DNA of 64,000 nucleotides from Actinomadura opuntiae (GCF_030283205.1 NZ_JASNWF010000020.1:164883-228882); one strand, 5' to 3'. Positions 54,544 to 63,813 are shown, counted from the first letter of the stretch. The notes: generated by a model from the sequence alone, not told the origin. Translations and numbers: made by a program.

Positions 54544-57042
54544 ATGACGGCCGGTCCTTCCGCCGAATCGCTCGCCCCGCCCGTACTCGTCGTCCGCACG
54601 CGGGACCGGGTGCACCGGCTGCGCCCGGGCGGCTCCTACCGCATCGGCCGCGACCCCGCGTCCGACATCGCGCTGTCGGATCCGCGCGTCTCGTGGTGGC
54701 ACGCGGTGCTGCGGACGGGCCCGGACGGCTGGCTGATCGAGGACGTCGGCAGCAGCAACGGCACGTTCTGCCAGGGCGGACGCATCGAGCGGATGGAGAT
54801 CGGCGGGCACCGGACGTTCCTGCTCGGCCACTCCACCGAGGGCGAGAGCCTGGCCTGCTTCCCCGAGCGCCCGCCGCCGAGCCGCCGCCAGGTGCACCCG
54901 CCGCCCGTCCAGGCGCCGCGCGGACGGACGCAGCCGCCGCGCGGCCGGGCGCCGGTGAACGCGGGCCCGCCGTCCGGCACCGCGCCGCCGGAGCCGTACC
55001 CGCCGCGCCCGCGTCCCGGGCCGGTCCCCGCGCCGGACCGGCGGCCGGAACCGGCCGCGCAGTACCGGCCGAGCGTCGACCGGAACCCGAGCCAGATCAT
55101 CCGGGTCGCGCCGAAGACGCTGCGGATCGGCCGCGCCGCCGACAACGACATCGTGGTGGCGGACCTGGTGGTGTCGCGGTACCACGCGGAGCTGCGCACC
55201 CTCGGCCCCGGACGGCACCGGATCGTCGACCTCGGCAGCCACAACGGCACCTACGTCAACGGCAACCGGGTCGAGTCGGCGGAGTTCACCGAGAGCGACC
55301 TGCTCGGCATCGGGCACGCCACGTTCCAGCTGGTCGGCCAGGAGCTGCGGGAGTACGTCGACACCGGCGACGTGTCGCTGTCGGTCGAGGACCTGATCGT
55401 CCGGACGCCCGAGGGCAAGGTGATCCTCGACGGGGTGGGCTTCCCGATCCCGGAGCGGTCGCTGGTCGGGGTGATCGGGCCGTCCGGCGCGGGCAAGTCG
55501 ACGCTGCTCGGCGCGGTGACCGGCACCCGCCCGGCGACCGAGGGGACGGTCCGCTACGACGGCCGCGACCTGTACTCCGACTACGACGAGCTGCGGCACC
55601 GCATCGGGCTCGTCCCGCAGGAGGACATCCTGCACACCCAGCTCGACACGCGGAAGGCGCTGCTGTTCGCCGCCGAGCTGCGGTTCCCCGGCGACACCCG
55701 CAGGCAGGAGCGCGAGCAGCGGGTCGACGAGGTGATCGGCGAGCTGGGCCTGACCGCGCACGCCTCGACCCGCATCGACCGGCTGTCGGGCGGGCAGCGC
55801 AAGCGGGTCAGCGTCGCGCTGGAGCTGCTGACCAAGCCGTCGCTGCTGTTCCTGGACGAGCCGACCTCCGGCCTCGACCCGGGCCTGGACAAGACGGTCA
55901 TGGAGATGCTGGCCGAGCTGGCGCACGACGGCCGGACGGTCATCGTCGTCACGCACAGCGTCGCCAACCTCGACATCTGCGACCGGCTGCTCGTCCTGGT
56001 GCCGGGCGGGCGGCTGGCCTACTACGGCCCGCCCGCCGAGGGGCTGGAGCACTTCGGGAAGAAGTCGTGGGCGGAGGTGTTCCAGGCGTTCGACCGCGAG
56101 CCGGACCGCGACTGGGCGACCGAGTTCCGCCGCTCGCCGCGCCACGCCCGGTACGTGGAGAGCGGCCGGCAGGGCGGCGCCGTGCAGGCCGACACCTCGG
56201 TGCCGGCCCCGCCGCCGCCGCAGCAGTCCCGGTTCGCGCAGCTCAGCACGTTGTGCCGGCGCTACCTCGCGGTCATCGCGTCCGACCGCAGCTACCTGGT
56301 GCTGCTCGGCGTGATGCCGCTGATCCTCGGCGGGCTGAGCGCCGCGATCCCGGCGCCGAAGGGGCTGACCGGGCCGCCGGGCTCCAACGCCGACGCCGCG
56401 TCCAAGCTGATGGTGCTGGCGTTCGCGGCGTGCTTCGCCGGCACCGGCAACGCCGTCCGCGAGCTGGTCAAGGAGCGGACGATCTACGGCCGGGAGCGCG
56501 CGGCGGGGCTGTCGGCCGGGGTGTACCTGATGTCGAAGCTGCTGGTCCTCGGCGTGATCACGGCGTTGCAGGCGGTCGTGCTGGTGCTGATCGGCACGAT
56601 CGGGGTGAAGCTGCCGCCGTCCGGGACGTTCGCGCCGGTGCTGCCGGAGCTGATGCTGGCGATGGCGCTGCTCGGCGTCGTGTCGATGACGCTCGGGCTG
56701 CTGGTGTCGGCGTCGGTGAACAGCTCGGAGAAGACGCTGCCGCTGCTGATCGTCCTGTCGATGGGGCAGCTGGTGCTGTCGGGCGGGCTGGTGCGGCTCG
56801 CGGGCAAGCCGGGGCTGGAGCAGCTGGCCTGGCTGTCGCCGTCGCGCTGGGGGTTCGGCGCCGCCGCCGCGACCATCGACCTCGACACGATCATGCCGCA
56901 CGCGGGCGGCGCCGACCCGGTGTGGAAGCACGCCGTGGGCGCCTGGGGCGTGGACCTCGGCGTCGCGGCGGCCCTCGGCCTGCTGTTCTCGGCGCTGGCC
57001 TGGTACCGGCTGTACCGGCTCCGCCCGCGCCGCCGCCGCTGA
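54544..57042 (+). CDS. FHA-FHA-ABC-2 transporter fusion (Rv1747-like)
   Basis: Half-transporter of 832 residues. Two phosphothreonine-binding FHA domains come first, at about residues 12-105 (YRIGRDPASDIALSDPRVS, SSNGTF) and 185-275 (LRIGRAADNDIVVADLVVS, GSHNGTYVNG). A 70-residue Pro/Arg-rich linker joins them. The ABC ATPase spans about 285-520, with Walker A GPSGAGKST, signature LSGGQRKRVS, Walker B LLFLDEPTSGLD and switch VVTHS. An ABC-2 membrane domain of about six helices ends the protein. The layout equals mycobacterial Rv1747, a lipid-linked exporter regulated by Ser/Thr kinases through FHA binding. No kinase gene is adjacent. The substrate is unknown, perhaps a cell-envelope lipid or glycan. 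Confidence 0.92.
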   Translation: MTAGPSAESLAPPVLVVRTRDRVHRLRPGGSYRIGRDPASDIALSDPRVSWWHAVLRTGPDGWLIEDVGSSNGTFCQGGRIERMEIGGHRTFLLGHSTEGESLACFPERPPPSRRQVHPPPVQAPRGRTQPPRGRAPVNAGPPSGTAPPEPYPPRPRPGPVPAPDRRPEPAAQYRPSVDRNPSQIIRVAPKTLRIGRAADNDIVVADLVVSRYHAELRTLGPGRHRIVDLGSHNGTYVNGNRVESAEFTESDLLGIGHATFQLVGQELREYVDTGDVSLSVEDLIVRTPEGKVILDGVGFPIPERSLVGVIGPSGAGKSTLLGAVTGTRPATEGTVRYDGRDLYSDYDELRHRIGLVPQEDILHTQLDTRKALLFAAELRFPGDTRRQEREQRVDEVIGELGLTAHASTRIDRLSGGQRKRVSVALELLTKPSLLFLDEPTSGLDPGLDKTVMEMLAELAHDGRTVIVVTHSVANLDICDRLLVLVPGGRLAYYGPPAEGLEHFGKKSWAEVFQAFDREPDRDWATEFRRSPRHARYVESGRQGGAVQADTSVPAPPPPQQSRFAQLSTLCRRYLAVIASDRSYLVLLGVMPLILGGLSAAIPAPKGLTGPPGSNADAASKLMVLAFAACFAGTGNAVRELVKERTIYGRERAAGLSAGVYLMSKLLVLGVITALQAVVLVLIGTIGVKLPPSGTFAPVLPELMLAMALLGVVSMTLGLLVSASVNSSEKTLPLLIVLSMGQLVLSGGLVRLAGKPGLEQLAWLSPSRWGFGAAAATIDLDTIMPHAGGADPVWKHAVGAWGVDLGVAAALGLLFSALAWYRLYRLRPRRRR

Positions 57043-57088
57043 CCCGTCCGCCGACTGGTCCGCGCCGATCCGGGGTAGGGGCCGGGTC

Positions 57089-57637
57089 ATGGACAGCGAA
57101 GTCACCCCGGTACACACCGACATCACGCTGGTCGTGAACGGGACCGAGCACCGGCTCCGCGTCGACACGCGCGCCTCGCTGCTGGACACGCTGCGCGAGG
57201 AGCTCGGGCTGACGGGCTCGAAGAAGGGCTGCGACCACGGCCAGTGCGGCGCCTGCACCGTCCTGCTGGACGGCCGCCGGGCGAACGCGTGCCTGGCCTT
57301 GGCCGTCGCGCACGACGGCGCCGAGATCGTCACCGTGGAGGGGCTCGCCGAGGACGGGCGGCTCAGTGCCCTGCAGGAGGCGTTCATCGAGCAGGACGCG
57401 TTCCAGTGCGGGTACTGCACCCCCGGGCAGCTCTGCTCCGCGACGGCCGTGCTGGACGAGGCCGGCCGCGGCTGGCCGAGCGCGGTGACCGAGGACCTGC
57501 GCGGCGACCCGGTCCTGGACGACGCCGAGATACGCGAGCGCATGAGCGGCAACCTGTGCCGGTGCGGCGCCTACACGGGCATCGTCAAGGCGGTCCGCGA
57601 GGCGGCGCGCAAGCGGACCGAAGGGGCGAAGGCATGA
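57089..57637 (+). CDS. 2Fe-2S subunit of a PaoABC-type molybdenum hydroxylase
   Basis: Small electron-transfer subunit of 182 residues. The plant-ferredoxin-type cluster uses GCDHGQCGACTVLLDG (cysteines near residues 49, 54 and 57, with a fourth near 69). The second, helical cluster uses FQCGYCTPGQ near 109 and NLCRCGAYTGI near 155. It carries electrons from the molybdenum site to FAD. There is no Tat signal, unlike E. coli PaoA, so the complex should be cytosolic. Its stop overlaps the next start by 4 bases. Confidence 0.93.
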   Translation: MDSEVTPVHTDITLVVNGTEHRLRVDTRASLLDTLREELGLTGSKKGCDHGQCGACTVLLDGRRANACLALAVAHDGAEIVTVEGLAEDGRLSALQEAFIEQDAFQCGYCTPGQLCSATAVLDEAGRGWPSAVTEDLRGDPVLDDAEIRERMSGNLCRCGAYTGIVKAVREAARKRTEGAKA

Positions 57638-58608
57638 GGCCCTTCGTGTACGAGCGCGCCACGAGCGCCGACGACGCCCTGCAGCGCCACAACGACGGCG
57701 CCTACTACCTGGGCGGCGGCACCAACCTCGTCGATCTGATGCGGCTGGGCGTGGAGGAACCGTCCCGCCTCGTCGACGTCTCCCACCTGCCTTACGGCGA
57801 GATCGAGCTGCGGCCGGACGGGAGCCTGCTCATCGGCGCCGCCGTCAGCAACAGCGACCTCGCGGCCGACCGGACGGTCCGCGAGAGCCATCCGGTGCTG
57901 GCGCAGGCCGTGCTGGCGGGGGCTTCCGGCCAGATCCGCAACCTCGCGACGGTCGGCGGCAACCTGCTGCAGCGGACGCGCTGCTCCTACTTCCAGGACG
58001 CCGACAAGCCCTGCAACAAGCGCGACCCCGGCAGCGGCTGCCCGGCCCGCGAGGGCGAGCACCACAACCTCGCGATCCTCGGCCATTCCGAGGCGTGCGT
58101 GGCGACCCACCCGTCCGACATGGCAGTGGCCCTCGCCGCGCTGGACGCGACCGTCCACGTCCGGGGCCGCGACGGCGAGAAGACGATCCCCATCACCGAC
58201 CTGCACCGGCTGCCCGGCACCGAGCCGCAGCGCGACACCGTCCTGGAGAACGGCGACCTCATCACGGCCGTCGAGGTGCCGCCGCTGGACATGCCGTCCC
58301 GGTACCGCAAGGTCCGCGAGCGCGCCTCGTTCGCGTTCGCGCTGGTGTCGATCGCGGCGGCGCTCGACGTCGAGGGCGGCACGGTCCGGGAGGCGCGGAT
58401 CGCGCTCGGCGGCGTCGCGCACAAGCCGTGGCGGGCGCGCCGCGCCGAGGAGGCGCTGCGCGGCGCACCGGCGAACGGCGAGGAGTTCAAGCGCGCCGCC
58501 GAGGCCGAACTGGACCCCGCCGAGCCGCTGCGCGACAACGCCTACAAGGTGCCGCTGGCGCGCAACCTGATCGTCCGGACGCTGACCGAGCTGGGGGAGC
58601 AGTCATGA
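57634..58608 (+). CDS. FAD (and 4Fe-4S) subunit of a PaoABC-type molybdenum hydroxylase
   Basis: FAD-binding subunit of 324 residues. YLGGGTNLVDLMRLGV near residue 26 and NLATVGGNLLQRTRC near 105 contact the flavin. A cysteine-rich insert follows (RCSYF, PCNKRD, GCPARE, EACVATHPSDMAVAL), matching the extra 4Fe-4S cluster that distinguishes PaoB from ordinary xanthine dehydrogenase subunits. ATG 57634 overlaps the previous stop, and the end overlaps the next start by 4 bases. Confidence 0.92.
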   Translation: MRPFVYERATSADDALQRHNDGAYYLGGGTNLVDLMRLGVEEPSRLVDVSHLPYGEIELRPDGSLLIGAAVSNSDLAADRTVRESHPVLAQAVLAGASGQIRNLATVGGNLLQRTRCSYFQDADKPCNKRDPGSGCPAREGEHHNLAILGHSEACVATHPSDMAVALAALDATVHVRGRDGEKTIPITDLHRLPGTEPQRDTVLENGDLITAVEVPPLDMPSRYRKVRERASFAFALVSIAAALDVEGGTVREARIALGGVAHKPWRARRAEEALRGAPANGEEFKRAAEAELDPAEPLRDNAYKVPLARNLIVRTLTELGEQS

Positions 58609-60662
58609 CCGACCGGCTGGAGAGCCGCGAGAAGGTCACCGGAGCGGCCCGCTACGCCTACGAGTACCCGCTGGAGAACCCCGCCTACGCCGCCGCCGTG
58701 CAGTCGACCGTCGCCAAGGGCGAGATCACGGCGGTGGACGCCGAGGCGGCGCTGAAGATCCCCGGCGTCCTCACCGTCCTGTCCTGCGAGAACGCGCCGC
58801 ACCTGCACGAGGTCCCGGACCGGGAGCTGGCGCTGTTCCAGTCCCGGACGGTGGCGTACCGGGGCCAGTTCGTCGCGGCCGTCGTCGCCGAGACGCTGGA
58901 CATCGCGCGGGAGGCGGCGCGCCACGTCCGCATCACCTACGTGTCCGAACCGCACGACGTCCGGCTCAGCGCGGACCACCCCGGCCTCTATAAGCCCGAC
59001 AAGGTGAACCCGGCGTTCCCCGCCGACACCGAGCTGGGCGAGCCGGAGGCGGCCTTCGACGATTCCGCTGTCCGGGTGGACGCCACGTACACGACGCCCG
59101 CCGAGCACAACAACCCGATGGAGCCGCACACCACCACGGCCCAGTGGAACGACGACGGCACCCTCACGCTGTACGACTCCACGCAGGGCTCCTCGCCGAC
59201 CCGCGACACCATCGCCCAGGTGTTCGGCCTCGACAAGACGCACGTACGCGTCATCGCGCCGCACGTCGGCGGCGGGTTCGGGTCCAAGGGGACGCCGCGC
59301 CCGAACGTGGTGCTCGCGGCGATGGCGGCGGGCGCGGTGCGCCGTCCGGTGAAGTTCGCCGTGCCGCGCCAGCAGATGTTCGCCACCACCGGCTACCGCA
59401 CCCCGACGATCCAGCGGCTCCGGCTCGGCGCCGACGCCGACGGGACGCTGAACGCGATCGTCCACGAGGTGTTCGAGCAGTCCTCGACCGTCCGCGAGTT
59501 CGCCGAGCAGACCGCGACCCCGACCCGCGTGGTGTACCGGGCGGGCAACCGCCGCACCTCGCACCGGCTCGCCCGCCTCGACGTCCCGACGCCGTCGTGG
59601 ATGCGCGCGCCCGGCGAGACGCCCGGCATGTTCGCGCTGGAGTCGGCGATGGACGAGCTGGCCTTCGCCGCCGGCGTCGACCCCGTCGAGCTGCGGATCC
59701 GCAACGACACCGACCGCGAGCCCGAGAGCGGGCTGCCGTTCAGCTCCCGCAACCTCGTCGCGTGCCTGCGCGAGGGCGCCGACCGGTTCGGCTGGGAGCA
59801 CCGCGACCCCGCGCCCGGCGCCCGCCGGGAGGGCCGCAAGCTCGTCGGCATGGGCGTCGCCGCGTCCACCTACCCCGCGTACATGCGGCCGAACAAGGCG
59901 ACGGCGCGGGTCGACGAGGACGGCCGGTTCACCGTGCGGATCGCCGCCGCCGACATCGGCACCGGCGCCCGCACCGCCCTCACGCTGATCGCCGCCGAGG
60001 CCCTCAAGGCCGACGCCGACCGGGTGACGGTCGAGATCGGCGACAGCTCGCTGCCCGACGCGACCGTCGCGGGCGGCTCCGCCGGCACCGCGAGCTGGGG
60101 CACCGCCGTCGTCCGCGCCTGCGAGGCGCTGCGCGGCAAGATGAACGGCTCGGTCCCGCCCGGCGGGCTGGAGGCCTCCGCAGACACCGCCGAGGAGATC
60201 AAGGGCCGCGACGAGTACGCCCGGCACGCGTTCGGTGCGCAGTTCACCGAGGTCGAGGTGGACGCCGACACCGGCGAGGTCCGGGTCCGCCGGATGCTCG
60301 GGGTGTTCGCCGCCGGCCGGATCATCAACCCCAAGACCGCGCGGTCGCAGTTCATCGGCGGCATGACGATGGGGATCGGCATGGCGCTGATGGAGGAGAG
60401 CGTCATGGACGACCGGTTCGGCGACTACGTCAACCGCGACCTCGCCCAGTACCACGTGCCGGCCTGCGCCGACGTCCGCGACATCGACGCGGCGTGGGTG
60501 GAGGAGTCCGACCCGCACCTGAACCCGATGGGGTCCAAGGGCATCGGCGAGATCGGCATCGTCGGCGCCGCGGCGTCGGTCGCCAACGCCGTGCACCACG
60601 CCACCGGCGTCCGCGTCCGCGACCTGCCGATCACCCCGGCGCGGCTGGTCCCGCTGCTCTGA
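58605..60662 (+). CDS. molybdenum-cofactor catalytic subunit of a PaoABC-type aldehyde/xanthine oxidoreductase
   Basis: Large catalytic subunit of 685 residues, within the range for PaoC-type chains. Molybdopterin contacts include HVGGGFGSKG near residue 220, DIGTGARTAL near 448 and GGSAGTASWG near 488. The catalytic glutamate is in SKGIGEIGIVG near residue 645, so it should be active. PaoC enzymes oxidise aromatic or aliphatic aldehydes to acids. No XdhC-like maturation gene adjoins the operon, and the dedicated chaperone must be elsewhere. A lactate permease gene follows after 127 bases. Confidence 0.93.
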   Translation: MTDRLESREKVTGAARYAYEYPLENPAYAAAVQSTVAKGEITAVDAEAALKIPGVLTVLSCENAPHLHEVPDRELALFQSRTVAYRGQFVAAVVAETLDIAREAARHVRITYVSEPHDVRLSADHPGLYKPDKVNPAFPADTELGEPEAAFDDSAVRVDATYTTPAEHNNPMEPHTTTAQWNDDGTLTLYDSTQGSSPTRDTIAQVFGLDKTHVRVIAPHVGGGFGSKGTPRPNVVLAAMAAGAVRRPVKFAVPRQQMFATTGYRTPTIQRLRLGADADGTLNAIVHEVFEQSSTVREFAEQTATPTRVVYRAGNRRTSHRLARLDVPTPSWMRAPGETPGMFALESAMDELAFAAGVDPVELRIRNDTDREPESGLPFSSRNLVACLREGADRFGWEHRDPAPGARREGRKLVGMGVAASTYPAYMRPNKATARVDEDGRFTVRIAAADIGTGARTALTLIAAEALKADADRVTVEIGDSSLPDATVAGGSAGTASWGTAVVRACEALRGKMNGSVPPGGLEASADTAEEIKGRDEYARHAFGAQFTEVEVDADTGEVRVRRMLGVFAAGRIINPKTARSQFIGGMTMGIGMALMEESVMDDRFGDYVNRDLAQYHVPACADVRDIDAAWVEESDPHLNPMGSKGIGEIGIVGAAASVANAVHHATGVRVRDLPITPARLVPLL

Positions 60663-60789
60663 GCCCGTTTCGAGGTTGCTCCGAGGCGGGCCCTGACCGG
60701 TTGAAAAGTCCACTATCAATGTGATGGCGGCCACAGGAAGGGGTATCGATCGTTCACTCGGGGGCCGCTCCTACTCGCGAGGTGATCCC

Positions 60790-62436
60790 GTGTACCGACA
60801 GGTCCTCGATCCCGTCGCCGATTCGCTCGGCTGGAGTTCCCTGGTCGCCGCGCTGCCGCTGGCGGTGCTGTTCGTGCTGCTCGGCGGCGTCCGGATGCGC
60901 GCCTGGCTGGCCTCCCTGATCGCGCTGGCGGTCTCCCTGACCGTCGCGATCTGGACCTACGGCATGCCGGCGGACCAGGCGTTCCTCGCCGGCAGCGAGG
61001 GCGCCGCGTTCGGCTTCTTCCCCATCCTGTGGATCGTCATCAACGCGCTCTGGGTCTACAACATGACCGTCGCGACCGGCCATTTCGACGTGCTGCGCCG
61101 CACGTTCGCGCAGGTCAGCGACGACCAGCGGCTGCAGGCGATCCTGATCGCGTTCTCCTTCGGGGCGCTGCTGGAAGCGCTTGCCGGGTTCGGCACCCCG
61201 GTGGCGGTCACCTCCGTCATGCTGATCGCGCTCGGCTTCCAGCCGCTGAAGGCCGCGGTCCTGGCCCTCACCGCCAACACCGCGCCGGTCGCGTTCGGTG
61301 CGATGGCCACGCCGATCCTCACCCTCGGCAAGGTCACCGGCGAGTCCAGCGACACCCTCGGCGCCATGGTCGGCCGGCAGACCCCGATCCTCGCGGTGTT
61401 CGTCCCGCTGATCCTGGTGCTGATCGCCGACGGCCGGCGCGGCCTCCGCGAGACCTGGCCGACCGCGCTGCTGTGCGGCGCCGCGTTCGGCGTCGCGCAG
61501 TACGTCACCGCCAACTTCATCTCGGTGCCGCTCGCCGACGTCGTCGCCTCGCTGGTGTCGGCCGCCGCGGTCGTGCTGGTCGTCCGGTTGCGCCGCCCGC
61601 ACGCCCCGGCCCGGCCGGTGATCGCCGGCGGCGCCGCCGACGAGCCCGCGCCCGAGTTCGCCGCCCGCGCCGGGCGCGCCGAGGACCCCGCCGACTCGCG
61701 GGCCGACGTCGTCCGCGCCTACGCCCCCTACGCGATCATCATCGCGGTGTTCGTCGTCTGCCAGATCGACCAGGTCAAGGACTGGCTGAACGGCGCCACG
61801 CAGACGGTCGGCTGGCCCGGCCTGCACATCACGGCCGCGTCCGGCAAGCCGTCGACGCTGCCCACCTTCACCCTCAACTACTTCACCACGCCCGGCACCC
61901 AGATGCTCGTCGCGGGCCTGCTCACCATGATCGCGCTGCGCGTCGGCGCCGGCCGGGCGCTGCGCGCCTACGGCACCACGCTCGTGCAGCTCCGCTGGGC
62001 GATCGTCACCGTGATGGCCGTGCTGGCGCTGGCGTTCGTGATGAACGCCTCCGGGCAGACCGTCACCCTCGGGACCTGGATGGCCGGCGCGGGCGGCGCC
62101 TTCGCCGTGCTGTCCCCGGTCCTCGGCTGGCTCGGCACCGCCGTCACCGGGTCGGACACCTCGTCGAACTCCCTGTTCGGCGCCCTGCAGATCACCGCCG
62201 CGGACAAGGCCGACCTGTCGCCGGTCCTGATGGCCGCCACCAACAGCTCCGGCGGCGTCCTCGGGAAGATGGTGTCCCCGCAGAACCTCGCGATCGCCGC
62301 GGCCGCCGTCGGCCTGGACGGCCGCGAGGGCGACATCTTCCGGCGGGTCGTGCTGTGGAGCCTGCTGTTCCTGGCCGGCATGTGCGTGCTGTCGGGCCTG
62401 CAGTCCACCGGCGTGCTGTCGTGGATGGTCCCCTAA
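60790..62436 (+). CDS. lldP: L-lactate permease (LctP/LldP family)
   Basis: Membrane transporter of 548 residues with about 12-14 helices, importing lactate or glycolate with protons. Family marks: GEGAAFGFFPI-type (GSEGAAFGFFPILWIVINALWVYN begins near residue 71), LLEALAGFGTPVAVTSVML near 130, TANTAPVAFGAMATPI near 164, GSDTSSNSLFGALQ near 455, and NSSGGVLGKMVSPQNLAIA near 485. GTG 60790 follows GAGGTGA; an earlier frame opening at 60721 lacks a ribosome site. No lactate dehydrogenase or lutABC gene is beside it. The substrate could be a hydroxy acid made by, or feeding, the upstream oxidoreductase. Confidence 0.93.
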   Translation: MYRQVLDPVADSLGWSSLVAALPLAVLFVLLGGVRMRAWLASLIALAVSLTVAIWTYGMPADQAFLAGSEGAAFGFFPILWIVINALWVYNMTVATGHFDVLRRTFAQVSDDQRLQAILIAFSFGALLEALAGFGTPVAVTSVMLIALGFQPLKAAVLALTANTAPVAFGAMATPILTLGKVTGESSDTLGAMVGRQTPILAVFVPLILVLIADGRRGLRETWPTALLCGAAFGVAQYVTANFISVPLADVVASLVSAAAVVLVVRLRRPHAPARPVIAGGAADEPAPEFAARAGRAEDPADSRADVVRAYAPYAIIIAVFVVCQIDQVKDWLNGATQTVGWPGLHITAASGKPSTLPTFTLNYFTTPGTQMLVAGLLTMIALRVGAGRALRAYGTTLVQLRWAIVTVMAVLALAFVMNASGQTVTLGTWMAGAGGAFAVLSPVLGWLGTAVTGSDTSSNSLFGALQITAADKADLSPVLMAATNSSGGVLGKMVSPQNLAIAAAAVGLDGREGDIFRRVVLWSLLFLAGMCVLSGLQSTGVLSWMVP

Positions 62437-62488
62437 CCGACGAAGTCGGCCGGGGGTGTGGGGGGTCGTCCCCCCTCGGGTGGCAGGG

Positions 62489-62734
62489 CTATTGGCGGTA
62501 GCCCTCGACCTCGCCGGGCGGGCGGACGTGCGCGTCGTCGGGGTTCTGGCCGGCGTCGATCCTCGCGCGCCGCTGGCGCAGCAGGTCCCAGCACTGGTCG
62601 AGGGCGACCTCCAGCTCCCGCAGCCGCTGGCGCGCGTCCTCGCCGGTCGTCTCGGACCGCTCGTGCGCCTGCCGGAGCGCGTGCTCCTCGTCGATGAACT
62701 CGTGGATCCGATCGAGGATCGCCTTCTCGTCCAT
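62489..62734 (-). CDS. DUF2630 family protein
   Basis: Small helical protein of 81 residues: ILDRIHEFIDEEHALRQAHE, then RLRELEVALDQCWDLLRQRRARIDAG, ending PPGEVEGYRQ. These blocks define DUF2630, a coiled-coil actinobacterial family of unknown role. GGGAGGC precedes ATG 62734. It is convergent with the lactate permease gene and divergent from the STAS gene. Confidence 0.92.
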   Translation of the reverse strand: MDEKAILDRIHEFIDEEHALRQAHERSETTGEDARQRLRELEVALDQCWDLLRQRRARIDAGQNPDDAHVRPPGEVEGYRQ

Positions 62735-62858
62735 GAAAAGCCTCCCGATGCCGGTTTTCCCGCGTGGTGAGGTCCAGAAGGTGTCAACAGGTGAGATCGT
62801 GGCATATACGGGCGTGCCCGCGGTAGGCGGCGCCCCGGTCCCGAAGGGCGAGGAGCGG

Positions 62859-63278
62859 ATGACGGTCTGGCGGATCACCGGCGGGGAGGGCGGGCCGGGC
62901 GGCCCGCGCCCGGAGCGCACCGCTCCCCGCTACGACGTCGTCGAACTCGACACCCCGCTGCTGCGCATCGAGGGCGCCGCGGACGCGCCCTGGCTGCGCG
63001 TGTCCGGCGAGGTCGACGTCTCCAACGCCGGCGACCTCAAACGCGCCCTGCGCGCCGCCCGCGCCCGCGTCGACGGCGACCTGCACCTCGACCTCGCGGC
63101 CGTGGACTTCATCGACGTCGCCGGGCTGCGCGCGTTCACCCTCGCGGCCCGCGACCTGTCCGAGCGCGGCGGGCTGCTCGTCCTGCACTCGCTGTCGGCG
63201 CACATCGACAAGCTGGTCCGGCTGATCGGCTGGGACGCCGTGCCCGGCCTCGAACTGCACTGCCGTCCCCGCCCCTGA
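62859..63278 (+). CDS. STAS-domain protein (anti-sigma factor antagonist type)
   Basis: Soluble protein of 139 residues. After about 35 variable residues, a STAS fold follows: LLRIEGAADAPWLRVSGEVDVSNAGDLKRAL begins near residue 34, LHLDLAAVDFIDVAGLRAFTLAAR near 78, and LLVLHSLSAHIDKLVRLIGW near 110. The usual phosphorylated Ser (DSSG in classical SpoIIAA) is replaced by Asp-Val-Ala (FIDVAG), so kinase control of the standard kind may be absent. GAGGAG sits 6 bases before ATG 62859, though the frame is open further upstream. A partner kinase gene is not nearby. Confidence 0.85.
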   Translation: MTVWRITGGEGGPGGPRPERTAPRYDVVELDTPLLRIEGAADAPWLRVSGEVDVSNAGDLKRALRAARARVDGDLHLDLAAVDFIDVAGLRAFTLAARDLSERGGLLVLHSLSAHIDKLVRLIGWDAVPGLELHCRPRP

Positions 63279-63282
63279 CCGG

Positions 63283-63813
63283 TCAGGACGCGGCGAGGCG
63301 GCGCATGGCCTCCCGGCGCTCCGGCGGGACGAGGGGCGGCTTGCCCGCCGTCCAGGCGACGTCCAGGGCGACCGCGCGGAACCGCCAGCCCTCCGGCGTG
63401 CGGACGGCCTCCGCGTCGTAGTGGCCGCCCGACACGAACGTCTCGCCCGGGCGGTCGGCGCGGGCCTCCTGGGTGGACGCCAGGTGCACATGGGTGTGGA
63501 CGGCGCTCCAGCGCACCGCCGCCCGGTCGCCGTCCAGCGCGATCTCGGGGATGCCGGCCAGGTGCTGGGTCCGCCCGAAGTTGTCCATGGCCAGGTCCAT
63601 CACCTCGGAGGCATGGCCGGTGTAGGCGCCGACGGGGTAGCGGAACTCGACGTCCTCGGTGAAGAACGACCGCGCCCACGCGCCGTCGAAGGGATGCGCC
63701 TTCGGGTCCCGCTGGCGGTCGTCGATCGTGCCGAAGAACCGCGCGACCAGCTCGGTGATCTCCGCCCGGTCCGCCAGCGCCGCCACCGTGCCGGCCAGGT
63801 CCTTGTCGCTCAT
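63283..63813 (-). CDS. SnoaL-like (NTF2-fold) protein
   Basis: Soluble protein of 176 residues with the cone-shaped NTF2 fold: ADRAEITELVARFFGTIDDR near residue 14, WARSFFTEDVEFRYPVG near 46, RAAVRWSAVHTHVHL near 97, and the closing TPEGWRFRAVALDVAWTAG. Family members bind or isomerise small hydrophobic molecules. TVEFxYP-type residues and a histidine pair (HTHVH) could line the pocket. The start is ATG 63813, with GGAGAAG ahead. It converges on the STAS gene with 4 bases between. The substrate is unknown. Confidence 0.85.
   Translation of the reverse strand: MSDKDLAGTVAALADRAEITELVARFFGTIDDRQRDPKAHPFDGAWARSFFTEDVEFRYPVGAYTGHASEVMDLAMDNFGRTQHLAGIPEIALDGDRAAVRWSAVHTHVHLASTQEARADRPGETFVSGGHYDAEAVRTPEGWRFRAVALDVAWTAGKPPLVPPERREAMRRLAAS

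Noticed and set aside
61172..61184. GGAAGCGCTT match inside the lactate permease gene
   Set aside because: Only half of the palindrome matches, and it lies in a conserved coding block (LLEALAGFG), so chance is the better explanation.
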